Source: Aquirufa antheringensis (GTDB lineage Bacteria > Bacteroidota > Bacteroidia > Cytophagales > Spirosomataceae). From it: 64,000 nucleotides of DNA. Under the pieces are notes generated by a model that saw nothing but the letters and a program-made list of their open reading frames with translations, searched no databases and had not been told where the DNA came from. The translations under genes were made by a program, and so were the position numbers. Position 1 is the stretch's first letter; each line of letters begins with the position of its first letter. The stretch is from positions 187,662 through 251,661 of the forward strand of contig NZ_SEWZ01000001.1 of NCBI RefSeq assembly GCF_004307425.1. The letters are read 5' to 3'. Shown here one piece after another: positions 53,028 to 63,200 of this stretch.

Positions 53028-53550
53028 ACCATCCATCATCCGCCTTCGGCTTCGCCACCGCTTTCTTAACCGGTGCAGCTGCTTTTGTAGGAGTGGACTT
53101 CGTTGCACCTGTTTTGGCACCCTGACCCGTCGCCAGATTAACATCTAAAGGCACCCGACTATATACGCGACAAACGATTTTCCAATCGTCGTTCATTTTA
53201 ATTAAGCTTAGTAAATCGATGTACTTGAAATCATCAAACTTGAATTCCACTGTCGCTACCGCCGAAGTTCCAGCATAAGAGTAATTTAATAGAGCTCCAG
53301 TTGCTTTTGCGCCGCCTGCTGGCATACCTGCGATGAATTTACGCAAAGGGGTGTCTGTGATTTTTCCAGTCGTGGTATTGAGGTTTCTCAGTAGTGCATT
53401 GCTTGCGAAAGCACGGCCAAGGCTAGCTGTGTCGCCTTTTGTGAAACCTTCCGTGTAAGAAGTAATGGCAGATTTAATGCCCTCGTCTTCTGATTGAGCG
53501 AAAGCCGAGGTGGCTACTAGGCAAAACAGTGCAATAAATAGATTTTTCAT
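53026..53550 (-). CDS. Secreted NTF2/SnoaL-like (lumazine-binding type) protein
   Basis: A 174-residue exported protein. A signal peptide (MKNLFIALFCLVATSAFAQ) is followed by an NTF2-like alpha+beta barrel (about residues 22-135: AITSYTEGFTKGDTASLGRAF, ATVEFKFDDFKYIDLLSLIKMNDDWKIVCRVYSR). A disordered Lys/Ala/Pro/Thr-rich tail ends DDGW. It resembles the putative lumazine-binding group; function is not known. It follows the serine hydrolase gene after 11 bp, likely as one operon. Its stop lies in the arm of hairpin unit 3. Confidence 0.82.
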   Translation of the reverse strand: MKNLFIALFCLVATSAFAQSEDEGIKSAITSYTEGFTKGDTASLGRAFASNALLRNLNTTTGKITDTPLRKFIAGMPAGGAKATGALLNYSYAGTSAVATVEFKFDDFKYIDLLSLIKMNDDWKIVCRVYSRVPLDVNLATGQGAKTGATKSTPTKAAAPVKKAVAKPKADDGW

Positions 53551-53561
53551 GGTTTGTTTAA

Positions 53562-54788
53562 TTAATTGCCTCCTGAAGATTCGCTTTCTGCTGGGAGATT
53601 TTCTCCTTTCAGGAAGAATTTCGCTTTTTCAGGATACAAGATGGATTGAACGATATTGACTTTGGCTAACGAATGATTCGCCATATTACCTAAAATGATA
53701 ATAGCCGAATTGTCTTTTTGATTATGCAAATAATAATTTTTGAATCCGTGCCACCAGCCTGTGTGGTAAGTAAGCCATTCTCCATTCTCAAGTTGCTTCA
53801 ATCGCCAGCCTAAGCCGTAGTTCGTTGCAAGGACTTTAGGCTTCGTATGTTGTGGTGTAAATGCTTCCGCTAAGGAGCTAAGTTTGACTACCGTTTCTGA
53901 ATTCAAAGCCTGGTCCCAAAGAAACATATCCTCCACCGTAGAATAAATTCCTTTGTCCCCGGTAACACCATCTAAATGGTCGAAACCTACCACGGCAAGT
54001 CCGGAACGTTTGGGTTGATAGCCAGTAGCCGATTTTTTAAGTAATTCCGGGTGTTGCGGATCATATACAAAAGACTCGCTCATGCCCGCAGGCGTGAAAA
54101 TGTTTTCTTTTACGTATTCCCTGAAACCTTTACCGCTAATGCGCTCTACGATATAAGCCAATAAAATGTAATTGGTATTATTGTAATGAAACTGGCGATT
54201 CGGGTGGTAATCGATGCCCGGTTTGATTTTGTTGAACAGTTCGACCACTTTGGCATTTGTTAACGGGGCTTTCTTGTCATAGTATTTATCCAAACAATAG
54301 GCGTAATTAGGTAGGCCAGACTTGTGTGTCAATAAGCTGCGAATGGTGATGCTGGAATCGTAGGGAAAACCGGGGATGTGTTGTTCTACTCGATCATCGA
54401 GTTTTAATTTCCCTTGTTCCATCAATTGTAAGATGGAAACGGCGGTGAATTGCTTAGAAACGGAGGCTAATTGAAAGGGAGTTCGCGTACTTAATTGTGC
54501 TTTCGTGAAGTTATTCGCAATCCCAAAAGCGCGTTTGTAAATAATCTTACCATATTGTGCGACTAGCACGGTACCATTGAATCCTGTTTTCTTTTGTAAG
54601 GTTTTAAAGAAGGTATCGAGTTTAATCGCTTTTTGCTGCGCTATTTTAGGGTCAAATAAACTCGCAATACTATCGTTTCTCTTTTCGACCGCGCTGTTTT
54701 TGGCAAAAAAATGACCAGGAACATTATTGCAGGAGGCCATGCAGAATAAGGATGCCAAAATACTAAGAGCCAAAGACCTACGATTCAT
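53562..54788 (-). CDS. Serine hydrolase lipoprotein (beta-lactamase class C/PBP4* family)
   Basis: A lipoprotein of 408 residues (lipobox FCMASC) of the beta-lactamase-like serine hydrolases. The nucleophile motif SxxK is in [23 protein letters not shown], the YxN-type motif in [11 protein letters not shown], and the third motif in [14 protein letters not shown]. Many such proteins are DD-peptidases or esterases rather than true beta-lactamases, and resistance should not be inferred. It is divergent from yidD. Confidence 0.88.
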   Translation of the reverse strand: MNRRSLALSILASLFCMASCNNVPGHFFAKNSAVEKRNDSIASLFDPKIAQQKAIKLDTFFKTLQKKTGFNGTVLVAQYGKIIYKRAFGIANNFTKAQLSTRTPFQLASVSKQFTAVSILQLMEQGKLKLDDRVEQHIPGFPYDSSITIRSLLTHKSGLPNYAYCLDKYYDKKAPLTNAKVVELFNKIKPGIDYHPNRQFHYNNTNYILLAYIVERISGKGFREYVKENIFTPAGMSESFVYDPQHPELLKKSATGYQPKRSGLAVVGFDHLDGVTGDKGIYSTVEDMFLWDQALNSETVVKLSSLAEAFTPQHTKPKVLATNYGLGWRLKQLENGEWLTYHTGWWHGFKNYYLHNQKDNSAIIILGNMANHSLAKVNIVQSILYPEKAKFFLKGENLPAESESSGGN

Positions 54789-54859
54789 ATGCGAAATTGC
54801 GAAATGTATTTGTTAAATTTAAAAGCAATTTAATCAGAAAAGGCCTTATTTCAAACCCT

Positions 54860-55084
54860 ATGATACAGCGGATTTTTGTTTTCTTTTTTCTAGTCTTCAT
54901 TCGCTTATACCAAGGGATGATTTCTCCCTTTCTTCCTAATTCCTGCCGCTACACGCCTACCTGTTCTGAATATGCTAAGATAGCCTTTCAAAAGCACGGC
55001 CTAATCGAAGGTTTACGTCTTACCTTGAAACGGGTAGGTAGTTGCCATCCCTGGGGAGGAAGTGGTCATGATCCGGTGCCTTGA
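54860..55084 (+). CDS. yidD: Membrane protein insertion efficiency factor YidD
   Basis: A 74-residue membrane-associated protein with the full family signature: [28 protein letters not shown] and [15 protein letters not shown]. YidD assists YidC-dependent membrane protein insertion. The start is set at ATG 54860 ([10 protein letters not shown]); a TTG 21 codons upstream would add a non-conserved extension. It lies alone, without rnpA, rpmH or yidC. Confidence 0.93.
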   Translation: MIQRIFVFFFLVFIRLYQGMISPFLPNSCRYTPTCSEYAKIAFQKHGLIEGLRLTLKRVGSCHPWGGSGHDPVP

Positions 55085-55094
55085 ACTCCGACGC

Positions 55095-55113
55095 AACAGT
55101 GTAGCACTGTTTT
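55095..55113 (+). terminator. Weak terminator-like hairpin after yidD
   Basis: A 7-bp stem AACAGTG/CACTGTT with a 3-nt loop, then a short T-run, 10 bp past the yidD stop. Confidence 0.5.
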
Positions 55114-55452
55114 AATTGTATTATTCTAATTTTATCCTAAATTATTTTTGGCATTAGATTACCGAAAAAAAAGTGATTTTTTTTTCAAAAAAGTTTCTAT
55201 TGAAAAAATACAATCGAATGCGAGCTGTTTTGGAGGTTTTGGTCTAAAAATGACTTTGAAATAGGGGCTCTGTTTATAATTAGCTAACAATTAGATTATT
55301 TTCAGATTCTGTCCTATACTGTGCTAGCTTTCAACAAAATCTAGATTAAGTACAATTTGTGGCCCTAAAGTCATCGTTTCATTATCTATTTTCATTTTTT
55401 TATTCAATTTATTCTTACTTTTTTTGTGAAGGTTTTGAAATTAGTCTCCTTG

Positions 55453-55466
55453 TGTAAACGATTACA
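55453..55466. promoter_or_regulatory. Candidate LacI-family operator upstream of susC locus 2
   Basis: TGTAAACGATTACA: perfect TGTAA/TTACA half-sites around a central ACGA with the CG typical of LacI/CcpA-family operators. It lies 112 bp before the susC start. No LacI-type regulator is encoded in the window. Confidence 0.4.
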
Positions 55467-55578
55467 AGGGCATTTCAGAAGGCTTCGGCCAGCAGAAACT
55501 CTGTCTTCTATATATTAAAGGAATAAGAACAAGACCTACAAGAATCATTAATCATTTTTAACCCTTAATTTTTCACTT

Positions 55579-58575
55579 ATGATTCATTCTTACAAAAGAG
55601 TGGGTCGCCTTGTGCGATCAAGTGTTAGTAACCTAGGCTTCAAGCAAGCTTTTAGTGTTGCTGTAGCACTATTAATTTCCTTGGGTGCTTTTGCTCAAGA
55701 TGTGGTTTCAGGGAAAGTTACTGATGCTGCTGATGGCTCAGCAATCCCTGGTGTTTCTGTTACTGTTAAAGGTACTACAAAAGGTGCTCAAACTGACATT
55801 AACGGTACCTATAAAGTAAACGCAGGAAGTGGAAGCACTTTAGTGTTCACATTCGTAGGTTATACTTCTAAAGAAGTAAAAGCTACAGGTTCTGTAGTAA
55901 ACGTTTCTTTAGCTGCAGACAACAAATCTTTAGAGGAAGTTGTGGTAGTAGGTTACGGTACACAAAAGCGTAAAGAGATTTCTGGAACTGTAACAAGTTT
56001 AGGTTCTCGTGAATTTAACGCGGGTGTAGTAACTAACCCATTAGCTGCTGCTCAAGGTAAAGTGGCTGGTTTAGTAATTACGCAGTCTTCAGGAGATCCT
56101 AACTCTCGTCCAACTGTTCGTTTACGTGGTACAGGTTCATTGAACGCAGGTTCAGAGCCATTATACGTAATTGACGGTGTGATTGGTGCTCCTATCGAAA
56201 ACGTTGCTCCAGAAGATATCTTATCTATGGACGTTTTACGTGATGCATCTTCTGCTGCTATCTACGGTTCTCGTGGTGCGAATGGTGTTATCTTGATCAA
56301 CACAAAACGTGGTAAATCAGGTGCTCCTACAGTTGATTATTCAGCTTATGTAGGTGCTGAGACTATTTCTCAACGTCCTGAGTTATTAAACGCTGCTGAA
56401 TTCCGTGCTGCTGCATCGAAATACAAGCAAACATTTGATGACAACGGTGCTAACACAGATTGGTTAGACGTTATTACACGTACTGCGGTTTCTCAAAACC
56501 ACAACGTAGGTGTTTCTGGCGGTTCAGAAAATTTATCATACCGTGCTTCAGTAGGTTATTTAGACCAAACTGGTACATTGATCGGTTCAGCTAAAGATCG
56601 TTTAACAGGTCGTTTGAACTTAGATGCTAAGGCATTAGATGGTAAGTTGATGATGAAATTTAACATGTCAGCTATGCAAACAAACGGTACATTCTCGGAT
56701 AACCGTGCAGTAGGTTTTGCCATGAACATGCGTCCAACTGATCCAGTTTATGCTGCAAACGGAAATTATTTCCAATTGCCAGGTACATTCGCAAACTTTA
56801 ACCCGTTAGCGGCTTTAGAGAAGAAATCTAACACACAACGTTTACAAGATTTCTTATTCAATGCATCTGCTGCTTATACTATCTTAGATGGTTTAGTATT
56901 CAACGTTTCAGGTACATTACGTACTCAAAACGCGAACAACTCTTATTTCGCTTCAACTACTCCAGGTAACTTATTGTCTACTGTAGGTGGAAACTCTGCT
57001 TCTCGTTCATTGAACTCAGTAACGGATAAGCAATTAGAAGCTACTTTGAACTGGACTAAGAAATTATCTGATGTGTCTACTTTGACATTATTAGGAGGTT
57101 ATACTTACCAAGATGTAGTTAACGACGGTTTCGGTGCTGCTAACAACAACTTCTTAACAGATGCGTTTGGTGCTGATAACATTGGTTCTGGTTTAGGTAT
57201 TCGTACGAATCCTTCTTTATTGTATTCTTACAAAAACGAATACAAATTAGTTTCTTTCTTAGCTCGTGCTCAATACTCGTTAATGAACAAGTATTTCGCT
57301 ACAGTGAACATGCGTCGTGATGGTTCGACTAAATTCGGTGATAACAACAAGTGGGGTTTATTCCCATCGGTTTCAGTGGGTTGGTCATTATCTGAAGAAG
57401 CATTCTTAAAAGGAAATACTACAATCGACAACTTGAAGCTTCGTGTTTCTTGGGGTAGAACAGGTAACTCGGAAGGTATTCGTCCGTTGTTATCTAAATC
57501 ATTCTACGGTCCATCAGGGTCATACTATGATGGTTCAGCAGATGACTTCTTACCTGCATACGCTATCCAATCTAACCCGAACCCTAACTTGAAGTGGGAG
57601 ATTAACGAAAACTACGGTGCTGGTATCGACTTCTCTATCTTGAAAGGTAAGTTAACTGGATCGATTGACTGGTATACTCGTCAAACGAAGGATTTATTGT
57701 ACACGGTTAATGCTCCGCAAGAAAAAGGATATGTATATCCTACGATCTTAGCGAACATTGGTTCGATGCAAAACCGCGGTATTGAAGTTTCGGCTACTTA
57801 CCAATGGTTAGATACACAAGATTGGTCAATTAGCTCTACATTCGCTGGTTCATTCAACCAGAACGAATTGATCGCATTGAAAAATGATGAGTTCGCTGCA
57901 GCAGACCAAGTATTCTTGTCTACTACTTTAGGAAGCTTTATCCGTGGTACATCAGCTGTAAACTTCTCAGTTTTACAAGCTGGTCAACCAGTAGGTGTGT
58001 TCTACGGAGCGAAAATTGCGAAAATCGAAAATGGTCGTTATGTATTCCAAGACCTTAACGGTGATGGTACAGTAGATCCTAACGCAAAAGATCGTACTTA
58101 CTTAGGTGATCCTAATCCTAAATTTGTAGGAGGTTTAACTACGAACGTACGTTACAAGGCATTTGACTTACAATTCCAATTCACTGGAAATGCAGGTGCT
58201 AAAATCGTTAACACAAACAACCTATTATTAGGTCGTCAAGATGGACGTATTGCTGAATCAAATGCATTGAAATCTGCTTTAACATCGATTATCAATGATG
58301 AGCGTACTATCCCTATGGATTACTACGTAGAATCAGGAGATCACATCCGTTTGAACAACGCTTCATTAGGTTACACTTTTGCATCTAAAGGTGTATTCAA
58401 AAGAGCTCGTGTTTATGTAGCTGGTAACAACTTATTGTTGTTCACTAATTACTCTGGTGTAGATCCAGAAGTTAGCCAAAACCTAGCCATTGGTTCTGCT
58501 GCTCCAGGTATCGATGTTCGTGAGACATATTACAAAACTCGTGCATTTACTGCGGGTATCAATTTGTCTTTCTAA
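55579..58575 (+). CDS. SusC/RagA-family TonB-linked outer-membrane protein (locus 2)
   Basis: TonB-dependent importer of 998 residues. A signal peptide ends at LGAFAQ. The carboxypeptidase-like domain follows (VSGKVTDAADGSAIPGVSVTVKGTTKGAQTDINGTYKV), then the hinge VVVGYGTQKRKEISGTV and the plug with the SusC signatures EPLYVIDGVIGAP and RDASSAAIYGSRGANGVILINTKRG. The barrel ends FTAGINLSF. Codon usage is as strongly biased as in locus 1. Sequence differs clearly from the locus 1 protein, so a different substrate is likely. Confidence 0.95.
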   Translation: MIHSYKRVGRLVRSSVSNLGFKQAFSVAVALLISLGAFAQDVVSGKVTDAADGSAIPGVSVTVKGTTKGAQTDINGTYKVNAGSGSTLVFTFVGYTSKEVKATGSVVNVSLAADNKSLEEVVVVGYGTQKRKEISGTVTSLGSREFNAGVVTNPLAAAQGKVAGLVITQSSGDPNSRPTVRLRGTGSLNAGSEPLYVIDGVIGAPIENVAPEDILSMDVLRDASSAAIYGSRGANGVILINTKRGKSGAPTVDYSAYVGAETISQRPELLNAAEFRAAASKYKQTFDDNGANTDWLDVITRTAVSQNHNVGVSGGSENLSYRASVGYLDQTGTLIGSAKDRLTGRLNLDAKALDGKLMMKFNMSAMQTNGTFSDNRAVGFAMNMRPTDPVYAANGNYFQLPGTFANFNPLAALEKKSNTQRLQDFLFNASAAYTILDGLVFNVSGTLRTQNANNSYFASTTPGNLLSTVGGNSASRSLNSVTDKQLEATLNWTKKLSDVSTLTLLGGYTYQDVVNDGFGAANNNFLTDAFGADNIGSGLGIRTNPSLLYSYKNEYKLVSFLARAQYSLMNKYFATVNMRRDGSTKFGDNNKWGLFPSVSVGWSLSEEAFLKGNTTIDNLKLRVSWGRTGNSEGIRPLLSKSFYGPSGSYYDGSADDFLPAYAIQSNPNPNLKWEINENYGAGIDFSILKGKLTGSIDWYTRQTKDLLYTVNAPQEKGYVYPTILANIGSMQNRGIEVSATYQWLDTQDWSISSTFAGSFNQNELIALKNDEFAAADQVFLSTTLGSFIRGTSAVNFSVLQAGQPVGVFYGAKIAKIENGRYVFQDLNGDGTVDPNAKDRTYLGDPNPKFVGGLTTNVRYKAFDLQFQFTGNAGAKIVNTNNLLLGRQDGRIAESNALKSALTSIINDERTIPMDYYVESGDHIRLNNASLGYTFASKGVFKRARVYVAGNNLLLFTNYSGVDPEVSQNLAIGSAAPGIDVRETYYKTRAFTAGINLSF

Positions 58576-58628
58576 ACAAAATACCACTCTATTAGTTATA
58601 TAACTTAATTAATAAAATAATTAAAAAA

Positions 58629-60098
58629 ATGAAAAAATATATCTATAAAGTACTTTCAGTAGGTGTTTTCGCTTCGTTAGCCCTATCGTCTTGTACAGAT
58701 TTAACTGAGCCAGTTTACGATTCGATCCCTGCGGATCAGTTCTTGAAAACTGACGCTCAAATTGCTGCGGCATTAGGACCTGCTTATGGTGGTCTACGTG
58801 GTATCACTTGGGATTGGTTTAATCCAAGTGAAGCATCTTCGGATGAGTTAATCGTTCCTACACGTGGTGGTGACTGGTTTGACGGTGGTGACTGGTTAGC
58901 GTATTCTCGTCACACATGGACTCCACAACACGGTCCTATCAATGGAATGTGGGGATTCATTTTTGGTAACATCTCTCAGGTGAACCAATTGATCCCAGTG
59001 GTTGCTTCTAACCAAAAAGCAGTAGATGAGTTACGTGCAGTACGTGCGATCTATTACTTCATGGCGGTGGATGCATTCGGTAATGTACCTATCGTAACAG
59101 ATAACAAGTCTTCTGCTGCGACTAAGACGCGTGCTGAGGTTTATGCATTCATCGTTTCAGAATTGACTTCTGCTATTCCTAACTTGCCTTCAGGTAAGGC
59201 TTACTCTCGTATGACACAAGATGCTGCTAAAGCATTGTTAGCGAAAGTATACTTAAATGCAGCAGTTTATAGCGGTACAGCACAATGGCAAAAAGCGTAT
59301 GATACAGCTGATCAAGTTATCAAATCTTCGAACAACTGGTCATTAGCTTCTTCTACGTTGTCTAACTTTATCGTTCAAAACCAAGGTTCTAACGAGAATA
59401 TCTTCGCGATCCCTTTTGATTCATTCAAAGCGGGTGGTATGAACTTCCAAATGAGAACGTTACACTATGCTAACCAACAAACGTATGGTTTAGGTAACTC
59501 TCCTTGGAACGGTTTCTGTACTTTAGCTGACTTCTATAACTCATTTGAGTCTGGTGACTTACGTGGTGCTATGTGGATCAAAGGACAGCAATATGCTGCT
59601 TCTGGAGCTAAGTTGAAAGATGCAAAAGGTGCTGATTTAGCATTCGTTGCGGATTGGGATAAAGATCAAATGACTGATGCAGATGCAGTTTACCAAGTAG
59701 CTGGTATCCGTTCTCAGAAATATGAGATCCAAAAGAACAACCCGAACGGTGATCAATCAAATGACTACGTATTCTTACGTTTAGCTGACGTTATCTTAAT
59801 GCGTGCTGAAGCTGCTTTCCGTTTAGGAAATACAGCGCAAGCGTTGACAGACGTAAATGCTATCCGTACTCGTTCAGGTGTTGCTCCGTTGACTGCTATT
59901 ACAGCTGATGATATCTTAGCTGAGCGTGGTCGTGAGTTAGCTTGGGAAGGATGGAGACGTAACGACTTAATTCGTTTCGGTAAGTTCTCTGTTGAGCGTA
60001 AGTTCATGAAGGTGACTGACAAGACGCGTGAATTGTTCCCAATTCCACAACCTCGTCGTGATGCTAACCCATTATTGACTCAAAATCCAGGATATTAA
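58629..60098 (+). CDS. SusD/RagB-family nutrient-binding lipoprotein (locus 2)
   Basis: Lipoprotein of 489 residues (lipobox LALSSC) pairing with the upstream SusC. SusD features are ELRAVRAIYYFMAVDAFGNVPIVTD, DAAKALLAKVYLNAAVYSG, YVFLRLADVILMRAEAAFRLG and the C-terminal RGRELAWEGWRRNDLIRFGKF...LFPIPQPRRDANPLLTQNPGY. It begins 53 bp after susC. A terminator follows directly, as in locus 1. Confidence 0.95.
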   Translation: MKKYIYKVLSVGVFASLALSSCTDLTEPVYDSIPADQFLKTDAQIAAALGPAYGGLRGITWDWFNPSEASSDELIVPTRGGDWFDGGDWLAYSRHTWTPQHGPINGMWGFIFGNISQVNQLIPVVASNQKAVDELRAVRAIYYFMAVDAFGNVPIVTDNKSSAATKTRAEVYAFIVSELTSAIPNLPSGKAYSRMTQDAAKALLAKVYLNAAVYSGTAQWQKAYDTADQVIKSSNNWSLASSTLSNFIVQNQGSNENIFAIPFDSFKAGGMNFQMRTLHYANQQTYGLGNSPWNGFCTLADFYNSFESGDLRGAMWIKGQQYAASGAKLKDAKGADLAFVADWDKDQMTDADAVYQVAGIRSQKYEIQKNNPNGDQSNDYVFLRLADVILMRAEAAFRLGNTAQALTDVNAIRTRSGVAPLTAITADDILAERGRELAWEGWRRNDLIRFGKFSVERKFMKVTDKTRELFPIPQPRRDANPLLTQNPGY

Positions 60099-60116
60099 TC
60101 TGACGGTTTTTGATAG

Positions 60117-60150
60117 AAAGGCAGAACCATTTGGTTCTGCCTTTTTGTTT
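60117..60150 (+). terminator. Rho-independent terminator after SusD locus 2
   Basis: A 12-bp stem AAAGGCAGAACC (60117-60128) with GGTTCTGCCTTT (60133-60144), a 4-nt loop, and a T-rich tail. It has the same position relative to the FG-GAP gene as in locus 1. Confidence 0.92.
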
Positions 60151-60181
60151 TAGGCGGGTTTTATATGCCCCTCGTATTTTG

Positions 60182-60189
60182 TATTTTTG
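60182..60189 (+). promoter_or_regulatory. Candidate -7 element of the FG-GAP lipoprotein gene
   Basis: TATTTTTG, an exact TAnnTTTG match, lies 25 bp before the ATG at 60215, supporting independent transcription after the SusD terminator. A T-rich stretch sits 19 bp upstream in place of TTTG. Confidence 0.5.
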
Positions 60190-60214
60190 TAGCGCAAAAA
60201 TTCGATCATTCAGA

Positions 60215-63200
60215 ATGAAAAATTACCCTTTAATCTTTCTTATTTCCATTAGTCTTTTCTCCTGTTCTCAGCAGGAGGACAATCTTTTCGAGGAGTTGCC
60301 TGCGGAGCAAACCGGTATTGATTTTGTCAACCGTAGTTTGGAGAAAAAAGAGTTCAATATCTTCAATTACCGCAATTTCTATAATGGAGGAGGCGTGGCG
60401 ATAGGCGACGTGAATAATGATGGTTTATCGGATCTTTTTGTGACCTCTAATTTCGAAGACAATAAGTTGTATTTGAATAAGGGGTCGATGAAGTTCGAGG
60501 ATATTACGGTGAAGTCAGGGATTGTGGGGAAGAAGTTTTGGTCTACTGGTGTTACGTTTGCAGATGTGAATGGAGATGGCTTGATGGACATCTATGTGTG
60601 TAATTCAGGTTCACGTGATCAGCGTGGGAATCAATTGTACATTAATCAAGGAATAAAGGGTGGTGTGCCTACTTATAAGGATCAGGCTAAAGAAGCTGGT
60701 CTAGAAGATGGAGGATTTTCGACGCACGCGGCTTTCTTCGATTACGATCGCGATGGCGATTTGGATATGTATTTGTTGAATAACAGTTTCACCCCGATTG
60801 ATAAATTAGGGTATACGAATTTGCGGGAGGAGCGAGATAAGTTAGGGGGTGATAAGTTATTTAGAAATGATAGCAAGGATGGAAAGGAACTTCATTTTAC
60901 CGATGTGTCGGAGACGGCAGGTATTTATGGAAGTTTAATTGGTTTTGGTTTAGGAATTACGATAGGCGATGTCAATAATGACAACTGGCCTGATATTTAT
61001 ATTTCAAATGACTTTTATGAGCGTGATTATTTATATATCAATCAAAAGAACGGCACGTTTAAGGAAGATTTAGAGAATGAGATGCCGCATATTTCGCTTA
61101 GTTCGATGGGTGCGGATATGGCGGATTTGAACGACGATGGCTACATGGACATCTTCGTAACGGATATGTTGCCGGGCGACGATCGCCGGTTAAAGACTAC
61201 GTCGGTATTTGAGGGATATAACCTAGTGGAGTTGAAGAAGAAGCGTGGGTTTTGGAATCAATATATGCGCAATAATTTGCAGCTGAATAATGGCGATGGC
61301 ACCTTCTCTGAGGTGGGTCAATTAGCCGGTGTACATGCGACGGATTGGAGCTGGGGCGCCTTGATCTTCGACATGGACAATGACGGAAAGAAGGATATTT
61401 TTGTGGCGAATGGTATTGCGAAAGATCTAACGGATCAAGATTTCGTCGATTTCTTAGGCGATCGCAACACGATGCAGCAAATGCTAGATGGCAAGAAGTT
61501 CGATTACAAAGAGTTTACAGATAAAATCTCCTCCGTACCTATCCCGAATTACGCCTACAAAAACGAGGGCGATTTGAAATTCTCGAATCAAGTAAAATCA
61601 TGGGGTTTAGAGGGCCCAGGATTCTCGAACGGTTCTGCCTATGGTGACTTAGACAATGATGGTGATTTAGACTTAGTGGTGAATAATGTGAATGCACCTT
61701 TGTCAGTTTATAAAAACAAGTCGAATGAGAAGTTAAAGAACCATTATTTGACCGTACATCTGAAAGGGGCGGATCGTAATTTGAATGGTATCGGAGCTCG
61801 CGTAACGGTGTATCAGAAAGGCGGATTCAAAGTATTGCAGCAAATGCCGAATCGCGGTTTTCAATCGTCGAGTGATCACCAAATGGTCTTTGGATTAGGA
61901 GCGAATGGAGCGATTGATTCGGTACAGGTTTTATGGCCAAACGATAAGATCGAAACAATTAAATCTGTGAAAGCGGATCAGATCATTACCCTTAAGCAGG
62001 AGAATGCAAAGGAGATCTTCCACTTTTTTGAGGCGAAACAAACACCGATTTTTGCAGATGTGACATCTGGTTTATTGGATTATCTACACGTGGAAAGTAT
62101 GTTCAATGACTACGATCGCGATGTGTTATTAAAACAAAAGTATTCTACACAAGGACCAGCTTTAGCGGTGGGTGATGTAAATGGTGATGGTCTAGAAGAT
62201 ATTTACCTAGGTGGGGCAGCGGGTCAAATCAAGCAATTATTTATCCAAAAAACCGGTGGCAAATTCGTCAATTCTCCTCAAGCAGATTTCAGTTTAGATC
62301 AGACTACTGAGAATACGGATGCGACTTTCTTCGATGCGGATAAAGATGGCGACTTAGATTTGTTCGTGGTAACGGGAAGTAATGAGTTCGCGGAGAATGC
62401 GCCGGAACTTCACGATTTATTGTATTTGAATGACGGCAAAGGCAACCTAAAACGTGATGTTCGATTCCCAATGATTTACGAAAATGGTTCAAGTGTATCT
62501 GCTGCGGATTACGATAAGGATGGTGACATCGATTTATTCGTGGGAACGCGGATGATCAATGCGAAGTATGGCCAAAGTGCCCAAAGCAATCTGTTTATCA
62601 ACGATGGAACGGGAGGGTTCAAGAATCAGTCAAAACGCTACATGCCACAAGTGACAGAGCTAGGGATGGTGACTGATTCAGAATGGGCTGATGTGAATGG
62701 CGATGGCTATGTAGATCTTTTAGTGACGCAAGATTGGGGTCCGGTGGTTGTGTTTAAGAATGAAAGAGGTAGAAAATTAACGAAGCAGGAGCCCGTTGCG
62801 GGATCGGAAGGACTTTGGTCTTGTATTAAACCGGCGGACATAGATGGCGATGGGGATATGGATTTTGTGCTGGGGAATTTTGGCCTAAATTCTAAGATTA
62901 AAGCCTCAGCTGAGTCACCGGCCTACTTACACGTAGGGGATTTTGATAAGAATGGTGCCATCGAACAAATCATCTCTTGCGTAACAGAGGATGGAAATAC
63001 CTATCCGATGGTGTTGAAAGGGGAGATGCAGCGTGCGCTTCCGATGATTAAGAAAAAGTTCATCAAGTACAAGGATTATGCGAACAAAACGGTAGACGAA
63101 TTATTCACGGAAGAACAGCGTGAAGGTGGAACTGTGCGTCAAATTACGACCACTCAATCGTCCTTTATGATCAACGATGGGAAAGGCAACTTTAGCTTGC

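Larger units (their letters stand above)
55085..55578. other. Long AT-rich leader/promoter region of susC locus 2
   Basis: 494 bp without a credible ORF. It holds a weak terminator-like hairpin for yidD (AACAGTG/CACTGTT, 55095-55111, then TTTT), a TATTTTTG -7 match at 55143-55150, and an A8/T9 snap-back (55165-55185). It also holds a LacI-type palindrome (55453-55466) and a GGC-TTCG-GCC mini-hairpin with a cUUCGg loop (55481-55490). A long 5' leader or small RNA is possible but not demonstrable. Confidence 0.5.

Noticed and set aside
53562-54788. Antibiotic-resistance beta-lactamase
   Set aside because: The SxxK serine-hydrolase fold alone does not show beta-lactamase activity; lipoprotein family members are commonly peptidases or esterases.
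60110-60214. Extended N-terminus of the second FG-GAP lipoprotein
   Set aside because: It would start within the SusD terminator hairpin and hide the lipoprotein signal; ATG 60215 is clearly better.
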